This document shows positions 1 to 8,374 of a stretch of DNA of 33,808 bases, piece by piece. Every line of letters begins with the position of its first letter. Within the stretch, counting starts at the first letter, position 1. The position numbers were made by a program, and so were the translations under genes. The notes below the pieces were generated by a model. It searched no databases and was not told the origin of the DNA. It worked only from the letters and a program-made list of their open reading frames with translations. Source of the stretch: Tritrichomonas foetus (lineage: Eukaryota > Parabasalia > Tritrichomonadida > Tritrichomonadidae); assembly GCA_001839685.1 (NCBI GenBank), contig MLAK01000777.1, positions 1 through 33,808 of the forward strand. The letters run 5' to 3'.

Positions 1-180
1 GTGGTAGGACAAAGGTTTATGGGATGGTCCCACAAAATCTTTGGGGGACCATTTTGTAAACCTTTCATATAGGAGGGTTACGGCTAAAATTGGTTATCCC
101 TTCAGAAACATGATCATCACTAACATGAATATTAATTGTATTCAATATGCTGAGGCACTACGGCTCAGCAGTGGAAAAAT
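1..180. ncRNA. Candidate structured RNA segment with two hairpins
   Basis: This stretch is less AT-rich than the spacer that follows. Positions 11-31 and 45-65 are inverted repeats of 21 nt with a 13-nt loop. The only four non-Watson-Crick positions (20-23 against 53-56) are all G.U or U.G, so an RNA from the + strand would pair over the whole 21 bp. A second stem, TGCTGAG/CTCAGCA, lies at 148-154 and 164-170 with a 9-nt loop. I see no coding frame, no tRNA boxes and no convincing H/ACA layout. The element may start before the window. The strand is unproven, although the G.U pattern favours +, because on the other strand those positions would be A.C mismatches. The family is not recognised. 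Confidence 0.35.
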
Positions 181-302
181 AAATCTACAAGTTCAATAAA
201 GAAAGATTTAGTTGAAATAAAAAGTAAATATTCAAATTATTTAATTGACATAAATATCGGATAGAAAATTGGGTGATTAACTTTTTAAAAAGTCTTTCAG
301 TA

Positions 303-2090
303 TTATTGTTCTTGTTGTTGTATATTATTTGGCTTCACATCAACAGAAAAAGCAGACTCCCATAAAACAATTTCGTTATTATCAACAATAAATGGATGAA
401 GTGTCACTTTTCCGGTATGAGTTGGTATAAATGAAATTTGAATGGAGTCTGTTTCGTTTTGTTGAAGTGATATATTCTTTTTGAAATCACCAACAATTTT
501 ATAATTGTCGTCAGCAGAGATATCCAATACAGCATTTGTTGGTAGGAGCCCTTTAATATTCAAAGTTAATTGACTTTTAACATTTTCTATGATTTCTTCA
601 GGTGTTAAAATTTCAATATCAACCACTTTTTCTTTAATATTGATGTTTGGCAAGATCACATCGTATTCCAAAACATCATTCGAATCATTGACTTTATATT
701 TCATTGTATATTTACCAAGTGATCCAGATTTAGCGTTATCAGTGAATGTTAAATAGCAAACACTTGTGAAAGCTTCACTTGTAAGAACATCAAGGGGAAC
801 ATCAAAAATGACTTGGTCAAGTTTCACGTCACATGATGCAGGAATTGGATGAAGCTCCGTGATTGTTGACTGAACAGGCAAATTGTATTCAAAAGTTGTA
901 ACTAAAATATATTGTTGATCAGTGCAGAGTACAGGCGAATTCTTCAAATTGATTGGTGTTCGGTCAGGTCCAAATAATTTGAATGTTGTTGCAAATGAAT
1001 CACTGAAATGAACGCTAAAAGTGTTTTCATGTGTAGTATTCACTGTTTCATATATCAAAGACCATTGTATGCTTATATTTACATTGCATTTTTTCGGAGA
1101 GTTTAATAAAAGTGTTTTTTCAATAAGTTTTGGTGGATTTTCAATGGTTTCTTTAAATTGGAGATCGTTAATTTCTTTAATTGTGCAAGTTGGAGGTTCG
1201 CTATTTATTATGGCTTCGATAATGAATGATTCAGCGCCTTCTGGAATATTATCGCATTTTATTTTGAGTGGGAAATCAACATTAGTTACACCAAAGTCTG
1301 GCTGGATAATTTCAAACTTGCATTCAGTGTCGTATGGTTTAATTGATGTTTTATGATAACCAATTTCTTTGAAAATTTTAACATTTAATACAATTTCATG
1401 TAATTTGAACGAAATAGAATTAATAGTGACAACACCTGGTCTGTGAATTGGTAGAGTTGGATATTGCTTAACTCGCTGGTGTCTTTCAAGTGTAGTTTGG
1501 CCTAAAATTTGATGAGTGCTACTTTTGTCTTTTGTGTGGTCGACTGTTACAGAAATTGAATCAAACGTAACTTCATATTCAAGGAGGGAACGAACAGTTA
1601 AAAGGAAAGAAACATCATCTGAAGGCGATGACATCATGTTGGCAAAGCCGGCTGAAATGTCGAACGGGAATGAGGATATTTGGGAAATGTCAACTGTTAT
1701 GGCTGGACAAGAGGGAAGAGTTTTAAGGAACACACTTTGTAATTCTGACGATAAAAAGCGTTGATAAAGTGGTGAAATGCATTTGAACCCATATAAAATA
1801 AATTTCTCATTTTCGTTTCGAACGTGATACGCAAAGGCAAGAATTTTCGTGATAGAAGCTGAAATAGGATGGAAGTTACATGATGAAAAGAAAATTAGCT
1901 TTGTTTCGAGCAATTTGAGTGCGGATTCAATTGATTCTGCTTTCAATTCGGTTTTAATCGGCTCAATATCGGAATAGTTGGAATTTGTTAGGGCTGAAAG
2001 AATATTCGAAAGTGATGTACCAAATTGTAGCGTGTCTGCTTCGTTCATTTTTTTGTAAAAATTATATGACATATTATATGAAAAATGCAT
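303..2090 (-). CDS. TRAPPC10/11-like vesicle-tethering protein (C-terminal part only)
   Basis: The protein has 595 residues and no transmembrane segment. The first ~115 residues look alpha-helical (the region around FILYGFKCISPLYQRF). The rest is beta-rich and arranged like successive immunoglobulin-like domains. A segment near residue 215 (RPGVVTINSISFKLHEIVL) resembles the 'PG-x-Y-x-hydrophobic' strands of the C-terminal beta-sandwiches of TRAPPC10, TRAPPC11 and Trs130. Those proteins belong to TRAPP complexes that activate Rab GTPases at the Golgi. Family members usually exceed 1,000 residues, so this one would lack most of the N-terminal solenoid. The start could also be the downstream Met at residue 7 or 15. 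The assignment rests on fold-level resemblance, so confidence in the function is moderate. Confidence that this is a gene is high. It is followed in the - direction by the hairpin segment at 1-180. Confidence 0.5.
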   Translation of the reverse strand: MHFSYNMSYNFYKKMNEADTLQFGTSLSNILSALTNSNYSDIEPIKTELKAESIESALKLLETKLIFFSSCNFHPISASITKILAFAYHVRNENEKFILYGFKCISPLYQRFLSSELQSVFLKTLPSCPAITVDISQISSFPFDISAGFANMMSSPSDDVSFLLTVRSLLEYEVTFDSISVTVDHTKDKSSTHQILGQTTLERHQRVKQYPTLPIHRPGVVTINSISFKLHEIVLNVKIFKEIGYHKTSIKPYDTECKFEIIQPDFGVTNVDFPLKIKCDNIPEGAESFIIEAIINSEPPTCTIKEINDLQFKETIENPPKLIEKTLLLNSPKKCNVNISIQWSLIYETVNTTHENTFSVHFSDSFATTFKLFGPDRTPINLKNSPVLCTDQQYILVTTFEYNLPVQSTITELHPIPASCDVKLDQVIFDVPLDVLTSEAFTSVCYLTFTDNAKSGSLGKYTMKYKVNDSNDVLEYDVILPNINIKEKVVDIEILTPEEIIENVKSQLTLNIKGLLPTNAVLDISADDNYKIVGDFKKNISLQQNETDSIQISFIPTHTGKVTLHPFIVDNNEIVLWESAFSVDVKPNNIQQQEQ

Positions 2091-2300
2091 TCATGAGATT
2101 CAATGCTTATTTGGTTATCCATGATCAAATGAATGAAAATTCCTGTTCTTCTGAACATCTTATATGCAATGTATGTGAAAAACTCAAATATTCATAGGTA
2201 TGGGGTCATGTATGTTTCTGGACACGAAAAAGAAAAAAATTACATAATAAACACTGATATAAAATAACAATAATAATATAATTATGCTAATTTTAAAGGA

Positions 2301-3038
2301 TTACAATTTCAGTTTTGGAACAGTTCTGAAAGAAGAGAATTTAGAAATTGAGGTGAAAAATACTTCTAGTTCTTGAGGTGTAGAGGCAATTTTTTCTTGT
2401 ACTGCAGATGTATCTGCTGAACTTTCAAATGATTCATTACTTTGAATCTCACTTTTTCGGGATGATAAATCGTTGAGGTTGTAGTTGTTCACATGATAAC
2501 TTGAATTAGTTGGTAAATTTGAAATCAACGTGTTCGTATTATTATGAATAATGCATGGCATAATATTGATATCATTATGACTTTTTGCAGAAGTAAATGG
2601 ACTATAGAAAGGTACAGTATTAGATTTTATTAACGAAAAAGAATTAAAAAAATCTAATTTTTCGACTAACAAATTTCTATGTTGGTTTTCTGAAGGAACA
2701 TTAGCCAATATTTTCCATCTATTTTTCATTGCTATGTCAGATCTTCCTATGAGAAATTTTCCAATGACACTCCACTTGGGACCAAATTCATCATATTTTT
2801 CCATGAGAAGAAGATCTTCTTCTTTTGTCCATTGTGATTTCATAATTGTAGGGCGCAAATATGAGCGCCATCTGTCTCGACATTGCCTCGAATTGCGATC
2901 TGGAAATAGATTTGAAATGAGTGACCAATTTGATTCACCGTGAGTGTTAACAAGCTCTTTCAAAAGCACATCTTCTGATGTAGAAAATGCTTTCCGACTC
3001 TTCTTTGGTTTCATCAAATGGAGTTTAAATGTATTCAT
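2301..3038 (-). CDS. R2R3 Myb-like DNA-binding protein (first of three)
   Basis: The protein has 245 residues. Two Myb/SANT repeats occupy roughly residues 13-112. Repeat 1 has the spaced aromatic/tryptophan pattern F..SED..L..LV..HG..NWS.IS with RQCRDRWRSYL. Repeat 2 has W..EED.LL...Y.EFG.KWS.IGK with NRWKIL. The recognition helix of repeat 1 (NSRQCRDRW) is the classic Myb type. The remainder is Asn/Ser-rich and probably disordered. In trichomonads, small two-repeat Mybs of this kind are nuclear transcription regulators (for example the Mybs controlling the ap65-1 gene of Trichomonas vaginalis). The targets of this one are unknown. It is transcribed toward the TRAPPC-like gene, with 210 bp between them. 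A palindrome lies about 100 bp upstream of its start (3136-3156). Confidence 0.9.
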   Translation of the reverse strand: MNTFKLHLMKPKKSRKAFSTSEDVLLKELVNTHGESNWSLISNLFPDRNSRQCRDRWRSYLRPTIMKSQWTKEEDLLLMEKYDEFGPKWSVIGKFLIGRSDIAMKNRWKILANVPSENQHRNLLVEKLDFFNSFSLIKSNTVPFYSPFTSAKSHNDINIMPCIIHNNTNTLISNLPTNSSYHVNNYNLNDLSSRKSEIQSNESFESSADTSAVQEKIASTPQELEVFFTSISKFSSFRTVPKLKL

Positions 3039-3135
3039 AATATAAAAACAAAGAGTAACTCAATATTACTTTTGAATGATATTTTGTGAAAATAGGATTG
3101 TGAGTAATTGGAAATTTATCCTCTCAATATAATTG

Positions 3136-3156
3136 AATATCATACAATATGATATT
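3136..3156. promoter_or_regulatory. Palindrome upstream of the first Myb gene
   Basis: AATATCAT and ATGATATT form perfect 8-bp arms around a 5-nt spacer, about 98 bp upstream of the Myb start codon at 3038. AT-rich DNA produces such palindromes easily. It is listed because the second Myb gene has a similar ATATCA/TGATAT palindrome upstream. Any regulatory role is inference. Confidence 0.2.
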
Positions 3157-4901
3157 GGAATTTTGATAATATTTTGTGAGATTATGGACTTTTGCATTGA
3201 AAATAATACTGAAAAATGTCAAATTTGATAGCACATTTATTTTTTATCATGCATGGGAAAGTATAATCAACGTTAACCCTATTCGGATTTAGATGGTTAT
3301 TCATGGATGATACATCTAAGGACAAAAGTATACATGCAGTAGTTTAGCGATAAATGATTTTCTAAGCCTTTTATATTAATCGAGATGAATATTTTCACAG
3401 AAATTTTTATATTTATTCTCAGATTTTCTTGCGAAATTTTACCAATATAACAAAATTAATTTTGGATATATTTCAGGTAGATTATAGTATACTACTTAAA
3501 TTGTATAAAAAATGTTTTTAATCCACATTAATTAGATTATTACCGAGATATTGAGATTTGAATAAAATTACGATTGACATTATAAATTTAAACACTTATG
3601 GTAAAACTTGAGAATGAGAGAACAACAACATGAGATTTGTTCATATGTTATTAACTGAATAAGAAGTATGTTACAAATTTAGAAAAAAACTGATGGACTG
3701 ATTTATAGCGTCAAATTCGAAGATTTCATTTTCAGAACTTACATGTTATGATTCATTGGTTTATATAACCTCAGAGATCTAATGTTATTCCAGGAATAAG
3801 AATTCCCAATTGATAATACCAAGTTGGGTGGTTTAATTAGGATTATGGGGAAACTGCCCAAACATGATGGGACGCATGTAAGGATTTAACAGGAATTATT
3901 TTATAAATGTACCTTCAATTTTACGATTTTGGTTATATTTCATCCTCATATGAGCCATATTCAAAAAAATGTCATAAGTTAACTGAAAAAGTGATATCAG
4001 AATGTCAGAACATGTTAATTCGGGTTTTGGAGCTTGATCATTATGGATCCAATTGTGTCAACTAGCATTATGTATAAAAGTTTACATATTTGCTGATATC
4101 GGCAATAACTAAAATTGCCATGACAGTTTTTCCAATATCGAGATTCTCAAAAAACACAACATTGTCAAAATCAAAAAATTGGATATTCATCTAAAGATTG
4201 TTCAATTAGTTTTTTGGCGACAAGATAGGGATTTGTCTCACCAAAACATTGAAAAAGTCTTAATTCAATTCATGGTTTTGGTATCGTATTGAAAATTGTG
4301 AGAACAAACCACATTTGAATTGAAGAAATCAATTATCGCAAATTTTGTGGAGTTTATCGGTTTATAAAATAGAATAAAGAAACAAAAATGAATTTATTCA
4401 GATGTATACAAACCAAATAGTCTTAACGTACGAAATCACTCAAATGATCCTTATCATCAGTATTACTTAATACCATCAGTCAAAAATCAAAACCCAAATA
4501 GCTAAAAGAATGACGAAAATTTCCCTTATCGCAAACTTCGCAAATGGTCGAATTCAAAAATATTTCGAAAATGATTCTGAAGAAGCTATTGTTTCAGTTT
4601 TCGGGTGAACAGCTTTCAGTCAATTGTTAAATCTATTTTTTATAGTTATGAGCCATATTTATTCATAGTTTTGAAATTTTGCAACAATTAAACCGAAAAA
4701 AGAGCGATTTTGGAGAAAGCCTAAAAAAAAATTGTGAGAAGCTTTTTTTCCAAGAATCATAAAGATTATAACACTGCTTCCCATAATTCTATTTACACTT
4801 CTTCTATCGATTTTTAATTAAAAATCGCGAAAATTTTGATAGTTTTAACTCAGTGATGTTGAATTAATTCAATTTCCATTTGACAAATATGAATGTATTG
4901 A

Positions 4902-5117
4902 AATCTTTTCTGTCATAAAATTTTAGTATATGAAGAAAATAGACTGGCAGTCCTCAACAGCACATTCTCAAGCAGGGATACAGATACAACGATTGAAAGA
5001 CCAAATCAAGAAAAATGGAATCCAATATGTTTTTTTCCAGACTCGATGCCAAGTGACTTTTCTGATGACTCGCCAATTAGATGGCAAAACATTCGTAATC
5101 TTCTCATTGATGCCTAA
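4902..5117 (+). pseudogene. Possible coding relic (C-terminal fragment)
   Basis: In the frame that follows the TGA at 4899-4901, an open stretch of about 71 codons runs to a TAA at 5115-5117. Its composition is unlike AT-rich noise: acidic residues, Pro and Trp in a stretch that includes WNPICFFPDSMPSDFSDDSP followed by IRWQNIRNLLIDA. There is no in-frame ATG near its 5' end and no intron acceptor, so it is not an intact gene. It may be the eroded tail of a former gene, or chance. The family is not recognised. Confidence 0.2.
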
Positions 5118-5759
5118 ATTTTTTTTATTTATATCAAAATTATTAATATTTTTTTTATACTTCATTTTTGTATTTTGGAAAACATTATAATTTTCGATGG
5201 AGGGTCATATGATAATAAAAAGCACGATTTATGATAAGAAATAATCAAGATATTAATGCTATAAAATCCCTTTTTATCTCAATAATTCTCAGAAATTTCT
5301 GTGGGGTTTATTTTTTTCTCACAATTTTTTTTTGGATTTGGTTTTCTCTGTATCTTGATTTTTAAATTATAATATTTATATATTATTAATAGGATTACAA
5401 TTAAATATTTTTTAGATGACAATAATATCAACAATTATTCATTTAGATCTCTCAATAGTCTTCTACATCTAGAGCTAGTTAGTTTGTATACATCTATCGT
5501 TTTACAGTTTTCATTGACAAGTATTCAAAGATTTCAATTTCAACAATCCATTCTGAGGGATAGCAATTTATCGATAAATGATAACGAAAGAAATATCGTT
5601 TTCTAAATTTTCTTTCGATATGATGTAATGTTAAGTCTTTCATTCAATAATTTTGGAGACATTTTTAATTAGAATTTTTCAAATAAAAACAGATTAGTAT
5701 TTCATAGAAATATTGAATATTTCTCAATTCTTTTTGTGATGGCTTTGAAAATGTTCAGG

Positions 5760-5781
5760 GATATCAATTCAAATTGATATC
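5760..5781. promoter_or_regulatory. Perfect palindrome upstream of the second Myb gene
   Basis: GATATCAATT and AATTGATATC are perfect 10-bp arms around a 2-nt spacer, 33 bp before the Myb ATG at 5815. The position is typical of the short 5' leaders of trichomonad genes, so it could be a core-promoter or autoregulatory site, or simply an AT-rich palindrome. It shares the ATATCA/TGATAT arms with the palindrome at 3136-3156. Confidence 0.3.
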
Positions 5782-5814
5782 ATGGAATATTTATCAAAAG
5801 TTTTATTTTACTAA

Positions 5815-6948
5815 ATGGAAACCGAGCTTACTCCTCTTCTCCAAGTTGCTCGACTTTACATTTTGGAGAGCTGTCCTGATACAGAATTAGCTGCACAAGA
5901 TAAAGGATTGAAAATAATTGAAGATCTTGTTGTCAACAATAAATCATTTGATGAAGCACGAAGAGAATTTCGTCTTTTCCTGAATAACACATTGCCAATT
6001 GATAAAATTATGAGTATTCTTTCTGTTGGTGATGATCCTTTGCCACCTCAAGATGAGATGTCCAAAATTAATACTTCCAGCAATCCAACAAATGAGTCCA
6101 ACACGAAATCAAAACGCTCATCAACTCATGAGACAACATCATCTAATGATCACTCTAATTCTAATCAATTGATTAATCAAAATCAAAATAGCAATTATTA
6201 TGACCAAAATCAAATTCGTCAATTATCTGCTCATAAAAGGAGAAAAATTAATCCATGGAACCAAGTTGAAGATTTCCGACTTTTGGCGGGAATTCACAAA
6301 TATGGATTAGATAACTGGTTGGCTGTTTCAAAGTTTGTTGGGAACTCAAGAACTCGTGCACAATGCTCCCAACGATGGAATAGAGGACTTGATCCAAATT
6401 TAAAGAAATGTCGATGGACATATGAAGAAGAAAGACAATTGCTTGAATTGATCAAAGTTTATGGTGTGAAAGCATGGACTCAAATTTCTCAGAAACTTGG
6501 AAATAGAAGTGATGTACAATGTCGTTATCATTACAACCAAATGTTGAAGCAAGGTACCCTCAACGGAAATGAAGTGAGTGCCCAACTTAATTCGATGTCA
6601 ACCACAGTGAATTCAATACCTCATTCAATTTCTCATTCTTCTTTACCAGAAAAAACCAAGCGACAGAACAATCTTGTGGTTCCACAAACAAGTCCATTAC
6701 CATTATTGCCAACACCACATGAATCTCCTAAATCCACATTAGAAGAGTCTATCAAATTAAGTCAAAAACCTGAGAAATCTTTAACTTCTTCAAAAGAAGA
6801 GACATTTGATAACTTCAACTTTGATAATATATGGGACATGTCGTACTCAACTGATTCTATCAATGAAGACTTGTTCGTTGCATTGGAACAGAAATCATCT
6901 TTTTTCTCATCTGAATCCATTCTAACAATGCCAGAATCATTAATTTAA
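5815..6948 (+). CDS. R2R3 Myb-like protein with an extra N-terminal helical domain (second of three)
   Basis: The protein has 377 residues. Residues ~1-65 form a helical N-terminal domain of unknown role (ARLYILESCPDTELAAQDKG). Residues ~70-140 are an Asn/Ser/Gln-rich linker. Two Myb repeats follow at ~142-243. Repeat 1 has W.QVEDFRLLAGIHKYG.DNW.AVSKFVG with RAQCSQRWNRGL. Repeat 2 has W.YEEERQLLELIKVYGVKAWTQISQKLG with DVQCRYHYNQML, where Tyr-His replaces the usual Arg-Trp. The C-terminal third is Ser/Pro-rich and acidic, ending in a patch (FDNFNFDNIWDM) that could serve as an activation segment. It is probably a nuclear transcription factor. The ATG is 33 bp downstream of a perfect palindrome. 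The next 450 bp carry no gene until the spliced RNA locus. Confidence 0.9.
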   Translation: METELTPLLQVARLYILESCPDTELAAQDKGLKIIEDLVVNNKSFDEARREFRLFLNNTLPIDKIMSILSVGDDPLPPQDEMSKINTSSNPTNESNTKSKRSSTHETTSSNDHSNSNQLINQNQNSNYYDQNQIRQLSAHKRRKINPWNQVEDFRLLAGIHKYGLDNWLAVSKFVGNSRTRAQCSQRWNRGLDPNLKKCRWTYEEERQLLELIKVYGVKAWTQISQKLGNRSDVQCRYHYNQMLKQGTLNGNEVSAQLNSMSTTVNSIPHSISHSSLPEKTKRQNNLVVPQTSPLPLLPTPHESPKSTLEESIKLSQKPEKSLTSSKEETFDNFNFDNIWDMSYSTDSINEDLFVALEQKSSFFSSESILTMPESLI

Positions 6949-7419
6949 TATGTTTTTATATCACAAAATATTATATTAAATAGTATCACCAATATTTTTT
7001 AGATCACATTTCACATATTTTCTTTTCACTAAATTCTTCTGCAGTTTGTATATTATTCATAGTCTAATGATTACCAAAGCTTCTGAAAAGGATTGTGCTG
7101 TTTTAATAATCATTAGAAATTAAGATTACTGTTGTAGATGGTTCAATGAATGATTTTCGGAAAATTATATTCCGAATTTGATTTGTTGTTTCTATTCTTA
7201 AAGCATTTAAAATAGGATTGAAAGATTGTTATCATTAGAAAACGAAGATCTATCTCAATATACAACAAAGTTGGTGACCGTTAAAATAAATTAGTTATAT
7301 ATCGTTCAGTTAAACTTTTTATGTGAGCTCTTTCAAATAAGGACGGTCATGGTGAAGTGATCACTCATTTTCCTTTTGGAATCGTTGATTGCTTGAAAGC
7401 TTTCTAACACCTCGACAAA

Positions 7420-7523
7420 GTATGTTGATTTTTGCGGTGAGGATACTATACTCGTGGATAGCTGTAGAGTGATGATTCTAGTGCCTGAGCGCAAAAAAAA
7501 TATTTCTTAAAACTAACACACAG
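7420..7523 (+). other. Spliceosomal intron 1 of the RNA host (104 nt)
   Basis: The 5' splice site is GTATGT at 7420-7425. The 3' end is ACTAACACACAG at 7512-7523. This is the exact 12-nt fused branch-point and acceptor motif known from Trichomonas vaginalis introns, where 5' sites are GTAYGT. The length of 104 nt falls within the known range for that species. An exact 12-mer at the right distance from GTATGT is very unlikely by chance in 34 kb. Confidence 0.78.
7429..7497 (+). ncRNA. Candidate intronic box C/D snoRNA 1
   Basis: The candidate lies wholly inside intron 1. A perfect 8-bp terminal stem (TTTTTGCG 7429-7436 with CGCAAAAA 7490-7497) closes it. Box C is GTGAGGA (7437-7443, one change from RUGAUGA) and directly follows the stem. 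The D' box is a degenerate CTGT (7462-7465), C' is a perfect GTGATGA (7469-7475), and D is a perfect CTGA (7485-7488) one base before the 3' stem. The possible guide upstream of D' is 7444-7461. The region between C' and D is only 9 nt, so the D-box guide may be inactive. Box C/D RNAs direct 2'-O-methylation of rRNA or snRNA in the nucleolus. I could not identify a target. Confidence 0.55.
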
Positions 7524-7642
7524 TCACTTTTTTCGAATACAAAAGAGAATTCTCGAGTTCCAGCATCATTCTATGAACATCCAGTTCTTATAAAGACCAA
7601 TTTTTTCCGTTTCAATTTTACGTCCATCAAAAAAACAATAAA

Positions 7643-7738
7643 GTATGTATATCTACGGTGAAGAAATTATTAGTTTGGGACAGCTGAAAATGATGACTAA
7701 ACTATTCTGAGCCAACCATTACAAAAACTAACATTCAG
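7643..7738 (+). other. Spliceosomal intron 2 of the RNA host (96 nt)
   Basis: The 5' splice site is GTATGT at 7643-7648. The 3' end is ACTAACATTCAG at 7727-7738, which keeps the ACTAAC branch point and the CAG acceptor at the rigid trichomonad spacing but has TT instead of CA in the spacer. Its length nearly equals that of intron 1, and it begins 119 nt after intron 1 ends. Confidence 0.68.
7654..7715 (+). ncRNA. Candidate intronic box C/D snoRNA 2 (approximate ends)
   Basis: The candidate lies inside intron 2. The boxes occur in correct order: C GTGAAGA (7658-7664, one change from RUGAUGA), D' CTGA (7684-7687, perfect), C' ATGATGA (7690-7696, perfect) and D CTGA (7707-7710, perfect). The D'-proximal guide region is 7665-7683, ending TTTGGGACAG. 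The guide before D is 7697-7706. Unlike candidate 1, I see no good terminal stem, so the ends are approximate. Both candidates deviate from the C-box consensus at the same fifth position. The methylation target is not identified. Confidence 0.5.
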
Positions 7739-7895
7739 CCATAAATAATCATTTTGAAGAGCAAATGATCAAATACTGATAATAATTTGCATAATAAAAA
7801 TTTTATCACTATATATATGATTAGTTTTCTATAAATTAAGCTTTTTTTTGACTTTTGTTTCCAATGAGTTGGTTTTTTGACACTTAAAATGAATA

Positions 7896-8059
7896 AATGT
7901 GATGTGACTTTGTCGGCCCCTTCTACTCGTTTGACCCTTGGAGGAAGCGTTGGCGGGTGAACATGGCTCCAGTTCTCTGAAGTCCATCCTCTGTGTTCAC
8001 TTGCAGCGCTTCCTCCAAGTCAAAGTGACCCAAAGAAGCAGCAAAGTTCACATCACATT
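7896..8059 (+). ncRNA. Candidate long-hairpin non-coding RNA or foldback element
   Basis: The two halves fold onto each other over 164 nt. 7896-7907 pairs with 8048-8059 (12 bp). 7908-7912 pairs with 8042-8046, and 7920-7924 with 8034-8038. 7930-7935 pairs with 8019-8024. 7938-7949 pairs with 8007-8018 (12 bp, GC-rich) and 7957-7963 with 7994-8000. Small bulges and internal loops separate the stems. The central part has clearly higher GC than its surroundings, as RNA genes often do in AT-rich genomes. A T7 run at 8071-8077 just beyond the hairpin could terminate Pol III on the + strand. It does not match tRNA, 5S, SRP RNA helix 8 or any snRNA I can recall. A MITE-like foldback is the alternative. 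Confidence 0.5.
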
Positions 8060-8374
8060 AACTCTTGAGATTTTTTTCACTTTTGGCCTTTATTTGACCT
8101 TTCACTTCAGAATTACATCCTCACAAGAAAATGACAATTACTGCCCTTTTTTTTATTCGTTCATCGGCTGACGATGATGATTTTATTATTTGTTAAATAC
8201 ATTACTTGATACTTCTACAATTGATTCGGTTGATGATTTGATTTTTGGTCATTGAAATGAACCAGAAAGAAAGAATTCACCATCATAAAATGTCGATTTT
8301 TAGATGTCATCGTAAAATCATTGAAAATAAGAAATGCCTATCATATTTCCTTACAAACCCAATTTAGAAGATCG

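Larger units (their letters stand above)
3157..5814. other. Long AT-rich intergenic spacer, no intact gene
   Basis: This 2.7-kb spacer lies between two divergently transcribed Myb genes. I find no ORF with recognisable protein character, no RNA gene and no clear repeat. One stretch (4902-5117, + strand) keeps a coding-like frame without an ATG and is listed separately. Near 5582 there is a TAACGA hexamer, similar to the core bound by T. vaginalis Mybs, but a hexamer is expected by chance in this much sequence. Confidence 0.6.
7363..7800 (+). ncRNA. Candidate spliced non-coding snoRNA host transcript (approximate ends)
   Basis: Two introns in trichomonad style lie in tandem (7420-7523 and 7643-7738) around a 119-nt exon. 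Joining the exons gives no ORF that starts with ATG. The longest open frame across exon 2 has no initiator and is cut by a TAA at 7405-7407 in exon 1. Both introns contain box C/D-like motif sets in the right order. The simplest reading is a non-coding host whose introns carry the function, comparable to animal UHG or GAS5 genes. The 5' end is uncertain. TCACT at 7361-7365 fits the trichomonad initiator TCA(+1)YW, but that motif is short. The 3' end is also uncertain; TAAA, the trichomonad poly(A) signal, occurs just after the second acceptor. Confidence 0.5.

Noticed and set aside
102..120. Minus-strand GTGATGA and CTGA pair
   Set aside because: No D'/C box, no terminal stem and no intron signals around it. 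An isolated pair of short motifs is expected by chance.
4930..5190. 86-codon + strand frame with hydrophobic C-terminus
   Set aside because: The hydrophobic part is encoded by T-rich AT sequence. The adjacent frame (4902-5117) looks more coding-like.
7321..7407. Coding-like 26-codon stretch in the host exon 1
   Set aside because: It has no initiator and is closed by TAA at 7405-7407, so it cannot continue into exon 2.
7441..7500. U3 snoRNA-like end (GATGAT...CCTGAGCG)
   Set aside because: C and D spacing is far too short for U3 and the A/A' boxes are absent. The box C/D layout with the 8-bp stem explains the motifs better.
7896..8059. SRP RNA or tRNA-derived hairpin
   Set aside because: AAGCAGC near 8036 recalls SRP helix 8, but the GNAR tetraloop and opposing loop are missing. 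No A/B boxes or cloverleaf are present.
7938..8171. 77-codon + strand frame over the foldback
   Set aside because: It starts at TTG and runs through one arm and the loop of the hairpin. Its sequence is explained by the palindrome and it shows no protein character.
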